A stretch of DNA of 64,000 bases from positions 39,430,658 through 39,494,657 of the forward strand of contig CM064433.1 of the NCBI GenBank assembly GCA_032690845.1, read 5' to 3'. The notes below the pieces were generated by a model that had not been told where the DNA came from, made no database searches, and worked only from the letters and a program-made list of their open reading frames with translations. Both the position numbers and the translations under genes were made by a program. Of this stretch, positions 30,866-42,850 are shown piece by piece (position 1 is the first letter of the stretch; each line of letters begins with the position of its first letter). Source of the DNA: Eleusine coracana subsp. coracana. Its lineage: Eukaryota > Streptophyta > Magnoliopsida > Poales > Poaceae.

Positions 30866-31854
30866 GCTTCTTGCCTTGTTGTAATCAGACAATGAGCTGT
30901 TGGAACCTGAACCCGTTCCATGGCACTCACGCGGAGGAGCTGGCCGTCATTCGTCCACGCGACGTTCTCTGCCACCAAGAACGCGTTCCACCACCGACGG
31001 GTTCGATTGCTCCACGCTCTCGTCCACGGGAAGGAGGAGGAGGAGGAGGAGGAGGAGGAGACACTACTGCCTTACTGCATCAGGGGTGAGCGGGGCCGGT
31101 GCGGCGGCGACCGGTCAATGTCACGAACCACGTAGGCAGAGGCAGTTGACCAGTTTCAATATAGTACGTACACGTGTGGGCTCTTTTAAGCACGGGGCAC
31201 GCATGTCCACGACTCCTCCTGCAGGCTGTCGGCAGTGCACGGGCTAAATGTACACGGGAGGCCCATTCGAACTGTCCACGGGCTCACATAGTTGACACAG
31301 TCAACACTCCGCGCCAAAATAAAACTTCGCCTTATCTCAAAAAAAGAAAAATTCCGAATTGACGAGGTCAACAGGGCTTATGCGCAGGCATGCAGGGGGT
31401 CGCGCGCGGTCCAGGCCGCCCGTTCGTGTTCGTCCCCTAAACGGCGGCGCGCTGGCTGGTTGGCTTGCCGTTGCCGGAGCAGTGCCCGAACCGGAACCGA
31501 GCGGTATTGGACGAAGCACGCGCAACAAGGAGCAGGCTGGCGGGGGCCCACATCGCCGCCGGGAGGTTCACGGAGAAAGAGCGGAACGCAACAATCCGCA
31601 TGGAGCTTGCATCAAAACAAATTTAAACGGCAGAGGCTTTTACCAGCCGACGGTCATGCGTGTCGTCTTGCAGATGGGTCCACTTCGCCGTCATGCGGTG
31701 ATCGGAGGACCTCGTCGATCGGCTTGCCGAAGCTGGTGCGTTGCCACTTGCCAGAGGGGGAGGGGGGCTCGGAGGCGCGCGGTGATTTTGGTTTTTACTT
31801 GTTGCTTTCTTTTTTTTTTTTCACGTTACGAACAATGCTTCAAGATTGACACCT
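30866..31854. other. GC-rich spacer with a GGA microsatellite
   Basis: A (GGA)n run spans about 31033-31060. The remainder is GC-rich with several overlapping open frames in different phases that look like chance. No gene is supported. It ends at the TGA duplication of Harbinger 2. Confidence 0.45.
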
Positions 31855-31857
31855 TGA

Positions 31858-32363
31858 GAGCATCTTCAAGAGAAGCCTAAAAATTAACTTTTTAAAATCT
31901 GTTTTTGGGGACAGCCCCAAAAGTATTAGGGCTAAATTTTATCTCCTCCTCCAACAGACCACCCAATAGTGGATTCAAAACCAATTTGAATTGGGCCAGG
32001 TCAACATGATTATTATTTTTTGTAGAGGATTTAGACCTTGCGCCACGATACTATCCTATCTCCCCGTCTCGACCCTGGCGCACGTTTGCGGCGACGGCCG
32101 CCTCCAGCTTGATCTTTGGTGGCGACCTGGCGATCTGTCCAGACTTCATCGCAGCAGTCATGCTGAACTTAATCGCTGAGATGAGATCAAGTTAAATCTT
32201 GCCTCTACGTGTCTTTTCCCAAGCCACGAATCGTTCTTTTCTTCCCTTATCTCTCAAGCATGTGTGTGGTCCTATGATCAACCTCTAGTTGCACCTTTTT
32301 TTATGCGTCAATTAACAACTTGATTCAATGATTTGAAGGTTGCCATCGCCACGTTGTTTCACC
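31858..32363. other. Harbinger-2 left subterminal region
   Basis: Terminal repeat followed by non-coding sequence and the probable transposase promoter. Nothing else recognised. Confidence 0.5.
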
Positions 32364-33649
32364 ATGAGCCATTGTCGTCAATCCCTAATGGAACAAGCAT
32401 TAGAGGCATCGTCTGATGATGATGACGATTTTTTTTATGACTCAGTACAAATCATGTGTACTCATTATCTGTCTACCGGTAAGGGAAAACATGGTGGATC
32501 AGTCCCTGGGCATAAAATTGTTCGTCGTAAAAGAGAAGTTGGGCATTGGAAACTGTTCGAAGATTACTTCTCGGATGATGCAACCTATAATGCAAACTTT
32601 GAAGGTCCGTATTTAGTCAACTTATTCTATTTAATTGTATTGTATCCGACGTAATATAATAACAAAGTCTAATTTTTGTATGTGCAGGTTTAGAATGAGT
32701 CGTCATCTTTTCTTGCGTATAATGCGTGCAATAGAGAATCATGATGATTATTTTGTGCAGAAAAGAAATACGGCCAATATACTCGGATTAAGTTGCTTGC
32801 AGAAGGTAACAACAGCATTTCGTATGCTGACTAATGGAGTAGTGCCACAGATGAGTATGTTTGTATTGGAGAGAGCACTGCTATCGAGAGTATGAGAAGG
32901 ATTGTCAGAGCAGTTGTTGAAGTTTTTGAAGATAAGTACTTGAGATCACCTAATCAGAATGATACAACTCGCTTACTAGAAATTGGAGAGGAAAGAGGTT
33001 TTCCGGGCATGCTCGGTTCCATTGCTTGTATGCATTGGCAGTGGAAGAATTGTCCTACAGCATGACATGGTATGTACTCCGGCCATGTTCGCGTGCCAAC
33101 TATAATATTAGAAGCTGTTGCTTCTAAGGATCTCTGGATTTGGCATACCTTTTTCGGCAGAAGTTATGTGAAGCTCAAGCGCCAGAAGTCAATTATACAA
33201 TCAATGGCAATGACTACACAATGGGATATTATCTTGCTGACAGCATATATCAATCTTGGGCAACATTTGTGAAGACCATATCAAAACCATTGGGCAATAA
33301 GAGAAAATATTTTGCTACATCATAAAAAGCAGTAAGGAAGGATGTCGAACGAGCCTTTGAAATTCTGCAAGCTCGCTCTGGCATTATCCGAGGTCAAGCT
33401 CGTCTATGGGACCAAGAGACTTTGGCATATATTATGAAAGCCTGTGTTATTATGCATAATATGATTATAGAACATGAGGGAGACGTGGATGCAGAAGAAC
33501 GTTTTGACTCTGATAAGGACAATGTACAAGCTTCCCATCATCATACCACTGATCTTCTAGAATTTATCGAGGCACGGAAAAAAAATAAGGGACAACGAAA
33601 TGCATCATCAGCTACAAGAAGATCTAGTGAAGTACTTGTGGATCCATAA
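32364..33649 (+). pseudogene. Harbinger-2 transposase with lost catalytic residues
   Basis: DDE transposase of the PIF type. Exon 1 starts at ATG 32364 (MSHCRQSLMEQALEASS, then an acidic run) and ends near 32608. A 79-bp intron (32609-32687) joins to FRMSRHLFLRIMRAI. The frame shifts near 32850 (normal reading resumes with EYVCIGESTAIESMRR). GMLGSIACMHWQW shows Ala (codon GCT 33024-33026) where the first catalytic Asp should be. TGA at 33063 replaces the usual Trp of PTA-HG. After WHTFFG about 18 residues are missing, including the segment with the second catalytic Asp, and the frame shifts into KLCEAQAPEVNYTINGND. A TAA at 33323 precedes VRKDVERAFEILQ, where the Glu is kept. The C-terminus ends at TAA 33647-33649. 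It cannot make an active enzyme. Confidence 0.85.
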
Positions 33650-34160
33650 GCCGGATAAATATTCACTGCCAACTTAAATTTTCTTTCTATTCATGTAATA
33701 ATGTGATAAAGCTATTTTCTATTAGCTTTGTATTTGAACTATTGGATATCATGACTTCTACTCATGACACAATTAATAAAATTACGTCTTTTTCTATTCA
33801 TACTATTGTATTTGAAATGTTCGCTCTGATGATAGACGTGTTGTATGTGTTCCTGAGATTAATCTGCAAGAACCAGATGCAATGGGCACGGTTGATGTGT
33901 GATAAGAGGAATATCTTCTCCAGGCGTTCAAACAGAAGAGTATAAACGTCACTGGTTTGAAGTGCAACAGGTCACTTCTCATTTTTATCAAAGTGCATAT
34001 AAGTCACTTGTTTATAATAAGCAACTAAAGTGCAATTCTAACTAAACAATTACATGACAATGTCTCAAAATAAAGAAGTGCAATAAGTCTATAAACAAAT
34101 ATGAGAGCAATTCAGGCTAAACAAATATGAGTGCAATTTTAACTAAACAAATATTTGAAA
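33650..34160. other. Harbinger-2 spacer between convergent genes
   Basis: AT-rich sequence between the transposase and ORF1 stops, presumably both 3' UTRs. A short duplicated segment (GTGCAAT-CTAACTAAACAA-TATGA type) recurs near 34030-34150. No gene. Confidence 0.5.
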
Positions 34161-35372
34161 TCAACCCGAGATGACCCCTCGACGAATGAGTATCTCATGA
34201 TGTAAGCTCTTATAGTAAAGTTGTGTGTCTGCATCCATAGCACTGATGTCCAGTGTCATAATTCTTTCTTCTTCCAACATTCTCTTCAACTGCATCTTTT
34301 CTTGATCTGCTGTCGCCCTCGATTTCTCAGCTATGGCCCTCTCGCTATGGCCCTCTCTTGCTCAACTGCAACCCTCACTTGCTCTATTTGAATCCTCTCC
34401 TTTTCAATTTCCAATGATTTGTTGAACCTTGCATCCTTCCTTTCTTCTTTGTTTGCATCTACCTCCTCCTTTTTTCCGATATATTGTCCAATGCAATGAT
34501 ACATGCATCACCTCCACCTTGGCGCTGAAGTTTTTTAGCCTTCTTTCTTCCCATTGGCCGCCTCGGTGCATCACCATCTTGACTTGAATTATTAGCAGTA
34601 TTGAGTAAATCATCAATTGAGTTACCAGTCAAATCTTGAAAAGGATCTTCAGAAGCCTTCTGTTTCTTATGAGATGCTTTATTTGTTCCTAATTGATTCA
34701 TCTTATCATGCCACTTTGGTTCAAATCGTAACATAGTCCAGCAGTGCATGAACAAAAATGACCTCTTTTCTTTATCTTCTGCCTTGTACACAGCGCATGC
34801 TTCATTGAGTTGTACAAGTGCAGTATGGCAATCATCATTTAAGCATGGTACAAGTAGAATAACATGAAAGAATGAAAGTTTTAAGGAATGGGTAGCATAT
34901 ATGTTTATTCTGTGTTAAATTGTAGCAAGGCTCAAGTAGGATAACATACCCTGGTTTCGAATGTCTGCCCACTTTGGTTTCTACCCTCAATAGCAGAGAA
35001 ACAACCACAAAACCTGTTCACAGACTCTTGAATTGTGGCCCAACGATGCATAAGTGAATTTTGGCTATGATCCAAACCGATTTCCTTCTCGGAATGGAAG
35101 GCATCATAAACCCTTGTCCAATAAGCAGTACGCTTTTGATTTGTGCCTGCAATTGGATCAGAGGTGGTATTCAACCAAACCCTCACAAGTAATTCATCTT
35201 CCTTTTCACTGAAATTCTTGTTTCTTTTCTTGTTTGCTTTTGTGGTGCCAGTAGTTTCCACCTCTGTTTCTTGCTGCTCTTCAGGAGGACTACCAATACC
35301 ATCCCAATCCCCTAGTCCAATGTTGCCCACACTCCCATTCACCAAGCCCATATAGTACCCATCTTGTGTCAT
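34161..35372 (-). pseudogene. Harbinger-2 ORF1 (Myb-like), frameshifted
   Basis: Accessory protein of the element, convergent to the transposase. Exon 1 (35372-34950) starts MTQDGYYMGLVNGSVG, has a basic NKKRNKNFSEKEDELLVRVW Myb/SANT-like start, then AYWTRVYDAFHSEKE, LMHRWATIQESVNRFCGCFSAIE and SGQTFETR. A good donor (GTATGT) follows and the intron is phase 0. Exon 2 carries FLFMHCWTMLRFEPKWHDKM, RPMGRKKAKKLQRQ and a Glu/Lys helical tail. A frameshift near 34465 moves the tail to KKEEVDANKEERKDARFNKSL. A further break lies before LEEERIMTLDISAM, and the end is TGA at 34163-34161. The exon 2 acceptor is uncertain. The domain order equals that of element 3 ORF1, but the sequences differ enough to represent separate Harbinger families. 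Confidence 0.75.
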
Positions 35373-37313
35373 TGTCACAATTCCCTACAAAATTAACAGC
35401 ACATTACTTAAGTCAAACATAGCAGCCATCCAAAATAAAATATTTAAAACCTACAAAATTAACGGCACATTATTTCAATGATCGATTGGTTACACCAACT
35501 AAACAGACTGTCTTTATGGGCATCCTGGCACAGATGGTAACCAGGCAATACACACTTGGATGGGTTCTGTGATTGATTCCAATACATGAATATCATTAAA
35601 GAAGGTCAGCTTGATCACCACGAGGCACAAGCTGTCTACTATGCCTTCAATTCTGCACACTAGACGAAGGAATCTGAAAATCTTTTAATAGAACACTATA
35701 TTACTACAAATAAAAAATGTACTATCTAAACTCTATAATCTGATCCAACTAAATCATCATCTTTTAAAGTTTCTTTCTCTAGAATCAATGTTGTAGATAG
35801 CAGTGTTAGCTAGGGGCCATCCAATTATGTCATATTTTCCTGTTTGCTTCCTTAAAAGTGGATTAGCAATATATATAACTAAATGTATCCACATCTTAAA
35901 TAAGAAAATTATAGCATGGAACTAAAATTTGAGTCTGAGTTTCACAATCATTTTTTTAGAGGTCATATTTTCAGAAGTTGAGTGTCTCAGTCATTAGTAC
36001 TCTGGATATTCAAATTAAAAGATTTTCTTATGGTTACATGTTAATTGACCAACCAGCAAAAACAAACCTACAAGCATTATAAACACACTCTTGCACGTAA
36101 TAGAAATTGAGGGCATGAAAGTGTATACACCTTTTCTCAATAGGGATAGCACAATCGAGCCATTAAACCTCAGGGCTTTGTAAACTGTTTTACACAAAGG
36201 CACATTTCTTTTCATGGGCTGCATAAACACTTTTCTAGCAGTTCCAGGCTTGCAAAACTGCTAACCTTAAAATTGGACTGTTGCCCACATATCTACGTAT
36301 ACCTACTGCAGCCTTAGGAGTTACTCCTATGTTATACAGTGGTTATATTTTATGCTACAATATGTTGAGCAATCATATAGACTCGATTTTTAAAACTCCT
36401 ATTGCAGATATATCTCCTACAGGAGCATCATCATTCAACCAATCCACACAAAATAAAAAGACACATCAGGCTACAGTGGTTGTAAATCAATCGTCATCTC
36501 ATCCTCACCTTTGCCTCACGAAATGTTCTTGCCTCACAAACTTGTTTCCTCAGAGCAACTTCCTCATCAAATCCTGGACAAGAAACAAGAACAAAATTAA
36601 CATAACAAGATCGGAATCTCTTATACAAACAAGATTGAGAGGAGGGGCGGATTTTGGAGCAGTGGGGCGGATCTGGAGCATTGAGGAGAGATGAGGGATG
36701 GCGGAAGGAGCTGCAGAGGAGGGGATAGCAGAGGAGGAGGGACGGGAGCCGTCATGCCGTGGGGAGAGGGAGAGGCGCTGAGAAGAGGCGGATTTGGTGC
36801 AGTAGGATCCCGAGCATTAGGGAGGGATGAGGGATGGCGGAAGGATATGAAGAGGAGGGGCTAGCAGAGGAGGAGAAAGGGGGCGCTGTCATGCCATGTG
36901 GAGAGGGAGAGGCGCCGTAAGACAGGACCGACGGTAGCAACAATGATTTGACTCACCTCGTCATCCCCTGGCCTCGTCTGCTGGTGCGAGTTGGGTACGG
37001 CAGCAGGAGAGGAAGTCGCACAAACGAAAAACAGCCGGCGGCGAAGAGTCCTACGCAATTGAGAAAATATTGCCGCTGTTCGGGGTGATTTGGCGGGACC
37101 TAGCGAAAACTGGCGCCAAACAAATGCCGCGTGCGGGCGGGAGCGGAAGAACGAAACCCCAATTTCCTCCCTGTTTGTAGTTACAGATAAGGAGAGTTTA
37201 GGGACTATGAAAAAGTTAGGGGCTGTTTTGGTATCCTATTGAAAATGGTTTTTTTACTAAAACTCTAATATTTTAATTTAAGAGTGGTTTTTGGGCTTCT
37301 CTTGAAGATGCTC
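35373..37313. other. Harbinger-2 right region with a tandem duplication
   Basis: AT-rich to 36620, then GC-rich. At about 36640-36775 and 36778-36915 a unit of roughly 134 bp is repeated twice (shared GAGGGATGGCGGAAGGA and GGGAGAGGGAGAGGCGC). It would be the ORF1 promoter or leader. No gene on either strand. Confidence 0.55.
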
Positions 37314-37316
37314 TGA

Positions 37317-38517
37317 CAAAGACATGTTGTGTGTTTTTGGCAGCTGAAATCAAACACTCTTCCAAGACAAAACGCCGGAAAATCGAAGCGGGCTTTTTCT
37401 GCAGATAAGCCTATGTGGAGCACTCGGTGCTTCGACGATGTGAACGAGACCTCATGGTTTTGCTTGGATGTTGGATGGGTCCGGAAGCGAAAACTCTTCC
37501 TCGCATGTACTTGCTGAGCAGGTACTATCCAAACCATTGAAATTTTCTTAGATCTTTGCCACGTGTTCTTGTTTCTGTATTCTATCTTTTAGTACTGCAT
37601 ATAGTCTGGGATTAGGACCACAGGTAGCAGCCTTTCAGTATCCCCACCCATGTGGTCCTCTCTCACGACCTGTCTCTCTCTCTGCTGCATTATTCGCCGT
37701 TCCATCTCTCTCTACTCTCTCTCTGCTGCATTATTCACCGCTCCCTCACTCTCTCTACTAGTATCTCTTCTCTGCCACTACAATATTTACTGTTCTCTCT
37801 TTCTCTCTGATCACTTTCAAACGGTGAGAATGGTGTCACTGTTTCATTTCATCCTTTAAGTAATTCTAATTATAATTTTGTATCGTGCACAAATATAAAG
37901 ATTTATCAATTTATAAACATCATGTTTAACCGTTCATCTTATTTTAAATATTTATAAAATATTATTTTTTTGTTATATTTTATTTTATCATTACATATAC
38001 TTTAAGTACAACTTTTTTGTTTTAATAATTTTATAATTTTATAAATAAGATAAATGATCAAAAGTGATGTATAGAAGTTAATAAATAATTATATTTGTAG
38101 ACGGAGGGAGCAATATCTATGTCAGAATTTCCATTTGAGTCTCTACTTACATTGTTTTTTTAAAATATTCGTGATGATTTAATCTAATGAACATATCATG
38201 CCATACGCTCAGGCTGAAATTTAATCAATGCATTATCAAAAAGTTCATCCTCATTATCGAATGAACAAAGTTTATTTTTTAGATAAAATATTTTACTAAA
38301 AATAGTGCTTAGAATTTAATGTGTCATACTGTTCTTCCGAAAGAAAGAAAACCATGCATAAACACATGTGCTCCCTCGTGTATATGAGGTACTCAAAAGC
38401 AAATAAAGTTGATCCCATAATTCTTTATCATCCATGTTTGACCGTTTTTCTCCCATTGTAATTGGTAAAATAGGTGTATATGTTATTTTAGTACAAATCA
38501 TAGCGACTTGTTTTATA
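37317..38517. other. Spacer with CT-rich tract and solo Stowaway end
   Basis: A pyrimidine-rich tract with repeated CTCTCTCTGCTGCATTATTC lies at about 37670-37810. ACGGAGGGAGCA at about 38101-38112 matches a Stowaway terminus without a clear partner. No gene recognised. Confidence 0.45.
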
Positions 38518-39200
38518 GTATAATATTGGGATGAAAGTAAACGTGGTAATTATCAATTTACCGATGCTTGTTTTTATATTTTATCTATCGCAACACGCAA
38601 AAATTATATTCCAAAGAAGTGGACGTAAAAATGGTAGTAACTCGTGGAAATGATAGTGAAAATAATTTTAAAGTCTTTCGATCGTTTTCGCAAATTTCTA
38701 TTTTAACATGAAAATTACAATAGAACAATATAAGTAATTATCATATTGAGTATTTTGATTATCATAAATTTCTCTAAAAGACAAGTAATCCTTCTAGTCT
38801 AAAACATATTAGAAATTTCTCAATATAATTATCTACTTTTCATTTTTGTAGATTCCATTTTTCATATATATATACACATAATTATTCAATAATTAATACG
38901 CTACAGCCAGTTTATGCTAGGCTGTGTGCTGTTGTCTAGATGCAAGTATGACACCTTTAATTTTCCTATTTTATCAACGCTATACTTCATGATTCATGTT
39001 TTCGGTTGTTAATATCGATTCCCAATCGATACCGTTTATTTTAGTTATAATAATATCATTTCTGACTTTACTAAAATATCAACACCGTATTCGTTTCCGT
39101 CAGTACCATTATCGATTTTGTTTCCAGGAAAAAATATGAAAGCAAAAACAATTGAGTCTTCTTCCGATCGTTTTCGACCGCTTTCATCCCTAGTATAATA
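38518..39200. mobile_element. Ds-like hAT element, 667 bp, 8-bp target duplication
   Basis: The body is 38526-39192. The left end TTGGGATGAAAG and the reversed right end TAGGGATGAAAG are near-identical to the Ac/Ds terminal repeat. GTATAATA flanks both sides exactly (38518-38525 and 39193-39200). The right 200 bp has the repeated CGATCG/TTTTCG/CGTTTCC motifs typical of Ac/Ds subterminal regions. No transposase, so it is non-autonomous. Confidence 0.88.
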
Positions 39201-42200
39201 CATCAATCAACATTCTATGAAGTATTGCATTTTGTTGTTTAACATTTGCTCTCATTCACTGTGACATACATACAAGTTGCATTTTGTGATTAAAGGTACA
39301 CGGATACTCTAAGCATACAATGAATAGTCTAGTCATAAGAATAATTGAGTGTGTTTATTTCCTACGCACTAAATTTTAGTCATGTCTCATTGAATATTGT
39401 AATACTAATTTAAAATAATAAATATTAATTAATGATAAAATATATTTCATAACCACTAGATTAAATGACAAGATAAATCTATTAAGTCTAATTAGATCAT
39501 GATTAGACAATATGATGTTATAGTAAACATCTTATAATAATAACTTAATTAGATTTAATAGAATCATCTCACAAATTAGCCTTCAATTATGTAATTAATT
39601 TTATATTTAGTTACCTTATTTAATGTTCAAAGTATTGATGTGACAATATTAAGATTTAGACCACAAAACACTTGTAGCACTCACTTCCCTCTAGTCCGCT
39701 TTACAAACATCTGACAAGCTTGAGTCATGTCGTAATGCAGAGCAACCAGAAGAAAAATAACAATGATACATATATACTATTGCATAGAGCTTCACTCTTC
39801 AGTCTCCACTTTATTTCCACTTCTAAACAATCAGATCTATATAATGAATATTTGTTCACCCTCATACGTTAATAAATATGAGAACATCAATTTCGATAGT
39901 ACTATTGTATCTCTGAAAACTCATTCGGATATCACTGGCTACTAAAATTTCTTTAATATACTTCTCACAAGAGGATAAAATACTGCATATAGAATAGTAC
40001 TGGTTGCTGGCGAATAGTTTTGGATACTATCGCTAGGACAAAATTATGTGTCCTCAAAATACTGTTTGTTCAAATTAGCTGAACGTAAAACACCGGCTGG
40101 CAGAATGCATATCTCGTAAATCAGAATGAAAAACATCACTCTCGATCAAATATGACATTGGATATTGTTACTATATTAGATGTTCAAATAAGAACAGTTT
40201 ATAATATATGTTTCAGATACTAATGAATTTCTTAAGATACTAATGAATTCCTTAAAAGTTGATTAAAAGTTTAAAACATTGGACGATCATGGTGACTTTA
40301 AAAAAGAACACAATGACAAGGATTGTAAGATCGTATCGTTCTATGTACATAAAAATTAAAGAGAAAAATATCAACAGACTATGATAGTTCAAGAAAATAA
40401 ACCATGATACGTAGCAATGTACATAACTGCATATGCATCCTCAATCATCTGGATGTGGGCTGGATTAGTGATCGGGAACATAAGGAGAGAGTCTAAAGAC
40501 AACTAAAGGATTAATCAGCGCGCATCATCTCTCTGCCCAGCTCACAAAAAATAAACAGCTTGGAACCTATAGGCAAAAGACTACAAAAAGTGCTTTAGAA
40601 AAAAGAGATTAACCAATAAAAACAACACCATCAATCGATTAAAAAGGTAAAAAGAAAAAGAAAAAAGGGACACTAGCAGAGTGCTTCTGAAGATGCTTTT
40701 GAAGTGTTAACTATTTTTTAGAAAAGGATGTGATATTGTACTTAAATCTCTTTTAGCTTTTTGCTTCAATTGTCAGTATGATGTTTTTTGCATGTTTTAC
40801 TGCAACAGCTTCCATCATTTATTTTTAGACTGTATTTTGATCGATTTGTTAAGCATAACAGCCATTAATTTTGTTGTCAAATTTACTGCCTGTGTCGTTA
40901 ACAATGCTAGACGATTAGGTAGGTGGTCTTTACGGTGCCTGTTTTTATAATTTAGCTATGTATCGACCCAGTTGTTGCTGAGCATGCTGGTGGAGAGGGC
41001 TAAAGAAAGACAAGGACACTCCATGCAGTTGCTACTTCTATAACAACCAATGCACATGATAGGCAAGCGATTGCCGAGGATCCCAATCCACCTACAACAA
41101 CCAATCCAAGCAAAAGCGAAACCACAGTATCAACAAAAGCATTACCCAATACAAACCACATATTAAGGGATCACTTTTACAAAAGCATTACCCAATACAA
41201 TCAGAATCAACAAAATACTATTTTTCATTAGGAAAGTGGATCACACAAAGTTTGCTCATTAACAAACTGAGATTACTCTTTCCATGAATAGAAAAAACAT
41301 AAGCAAACCGGATATTGGTGCATGCAGCAAGCAAAACAACTCTGCAATGACGAAGTGGGAAACCGAAGATGATAACCAGGCTGACTTGAATTAGCAAATC
41401 TAAGTGTAACATCAGGCAGATATCAGGCAGCCATAACAACAATATCTGAAGTTACCGAATTCAATATCCATGTTCGTGAAAAACCAGATCAACTTAATCA
41501 ATTTAAATCCAGCACACCTGTGGCCATTTTGCAAGACAAGAGAATGCACATGATCCTGATATGAAGGTAACTACTGATGATGGGCGCTAGTTTATTAACC
41601 AACAACAAATTAGGACACAGCCTACCAAAGCATTTGCCTTTCTGCTACTAGTCCCCAGCCCAAAGTAACATGATAACCACACTAAAGTAACAAAAAATCA
41701 GATTGTAGTAATAGGCTCACAACAGAAGGCACTAATCTATCGATTTGTAACAAAAAAGAGGACAAGCTACCGCAAGCAGAAAACTTTATGTTATGCTTTG
41801 AAACAACAGAACACAACAATGGTGGCTAGATCAAAACACTCCACAATAAACAAAGACGGTCATTAACTAGACAACAGCATGGTCCAGCTTAACAGCAACA
41901 GGGATAAACAATAAAAGACGAATCAAATAACTTGCATGAACAAATGATGCATCAATGCTTAGGTGCATCAAGCACTATATGTAACAGAATGAATACAGCC
42001 ACAAAAAATTCAGGAATAGCCACGTTGTCACAAACACGAGAATGTGACCAAATAAGCACATTGCAAAGACAGGCACAGTGCGTTATAATACATGGTAATA
42101 CCTTGACCACGAAGACAGCATACAGAAGATAACATGGCCTATAATGTGACAGATAACATATGGATAGACTGATAACATTAGCTAGACACACTGTCAGGTC

Positions 42201-42264
42201 ATAATCTTAACAGAACAAAAATATTATAAGATAGCTAGCACAGATATGCAAGTCTTCATCAATC
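39201..42264. other. AT-rich spacer with a probable MITE; 3' flank of gene C
   Basis: About 39345-39665 has the composition of a grass MITE (GTGTGTTTATTTCCTACGCAC near the left, repeated CTAATTAGA blocks inside), but its ends are not resolved. The stretch 41900-42264 read on the minus strand resembles the 3' flanks of genes B and D (GACAGTGTGTCTAGCTAATG and CCATATGTTATCTG) and is therefore probably the 3' UTR of gene C. No other gene seen. Confidence 0.45.
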
Positions 42265-42850
42265 TCAGTTGGCATTGAGCCCCTGAATGACCTCCTCGCC
42301 TTCCTCTTCCTCTTCTTCGTCACTTTCATAGAAATTAGAGTACCGGTCGCTGGTCTCGACATCCAAATCAGCCAAAGAAACAACCTTTATCTGGTCAATC
42401 ATGTCCTGCACCATCTGCGCGTTCTTGGCCCCGCGCTCTGACTTGTTCATCATCCAAATAAACGTTGCCGTTGTTGGCGTGGTACTGCTCTCGCACCCAC
42501 TCCTGGTACTCGGTGAAGATGTCGCTCAAATACCTGTGCGCCGCCATCTCCTCGGCCGTGGAGTTATCTGGATTGAGGTACTCCTTCTTCCGGGCAAGGA
42601 TCCACTTTACCTCGTCATCAGGAAGCCGCATTCCCTTGTTCACTGCGGCCAGAGTCTCTCCACAGGCGACCACCGCATCCGCGGCAGCCTCCTCCTCACC
42701 AACCTTCAAGCAACTGGCCACCGGATCTACAGCCTCCTCCTCGCCATTGAAGCAGCCAATCTCAGCCTGATCTGCTTTCTTCTTGGCCTCACCGGCCTCC
42801 TCCGCTGCCACCGTTGCCTTCCTCTTGGCAGAGCACACCTTCATCATCAT
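42265..42850 (-). pseudogene. Family gene C: LPDxEV-type hypothetical protein, frameshifted
   Basis: The minus-strand frame is open from beyond 42958, but its first ATG is at 42850 (MMMKVCSAKRKAT), which I take as the start. The N-terminal half is Ala/Glu/Lys-rich. The family core follows: MRLPDDEVKWILARKKEYL, then FTEYQEWVREQYHANNGNVYLDDE. Just after the DDE, at about 42440-42455, the frame breaks: the first frame ends within 25 codons, while the neighbouring frame continues KSERGAKNAQMVQDMIDQIK, DRYSNFYESDEEEEEEGEE to TGA 42267-42265. The tail corresponds to the IDxSG and acidic end of genes B and D. A short deletion or a sequencing indel could explain it. If the assembly is wrong here the gene may be intact. 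Orientation is opposite to A, B and D. Confidence 0.6.

Larger units (their letters stand above)
31855..37316. mobile_element. PIF/Harbinger element 2, full-length but dead
   Basis: The body is 31858-37313 (5456 bp). The 20-bp inverted repeat GAGCATCTTCAAGAGAAGCC is perfect at both ends, and TGA flanks it on both sides (31855-31857 and 37314-37316). Inside are a transposase on the plus strand (32364-33649) and an ORF1 on the minus strand (34161-35372), facing each other. Both are decayed, but the terminal repeats are intact, so a transposase supplied in trans could in principle still recognise it. Confidence 0.9.

Noticed and set aside
31292..31849. 185-codon open frame on the plus strand
   Set aside because: GC-rich, Arg/Ser/Gly-rich, overlapped by other frames of equal length, no motif and no start context. 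It looks like chance in GC-rich DNA.
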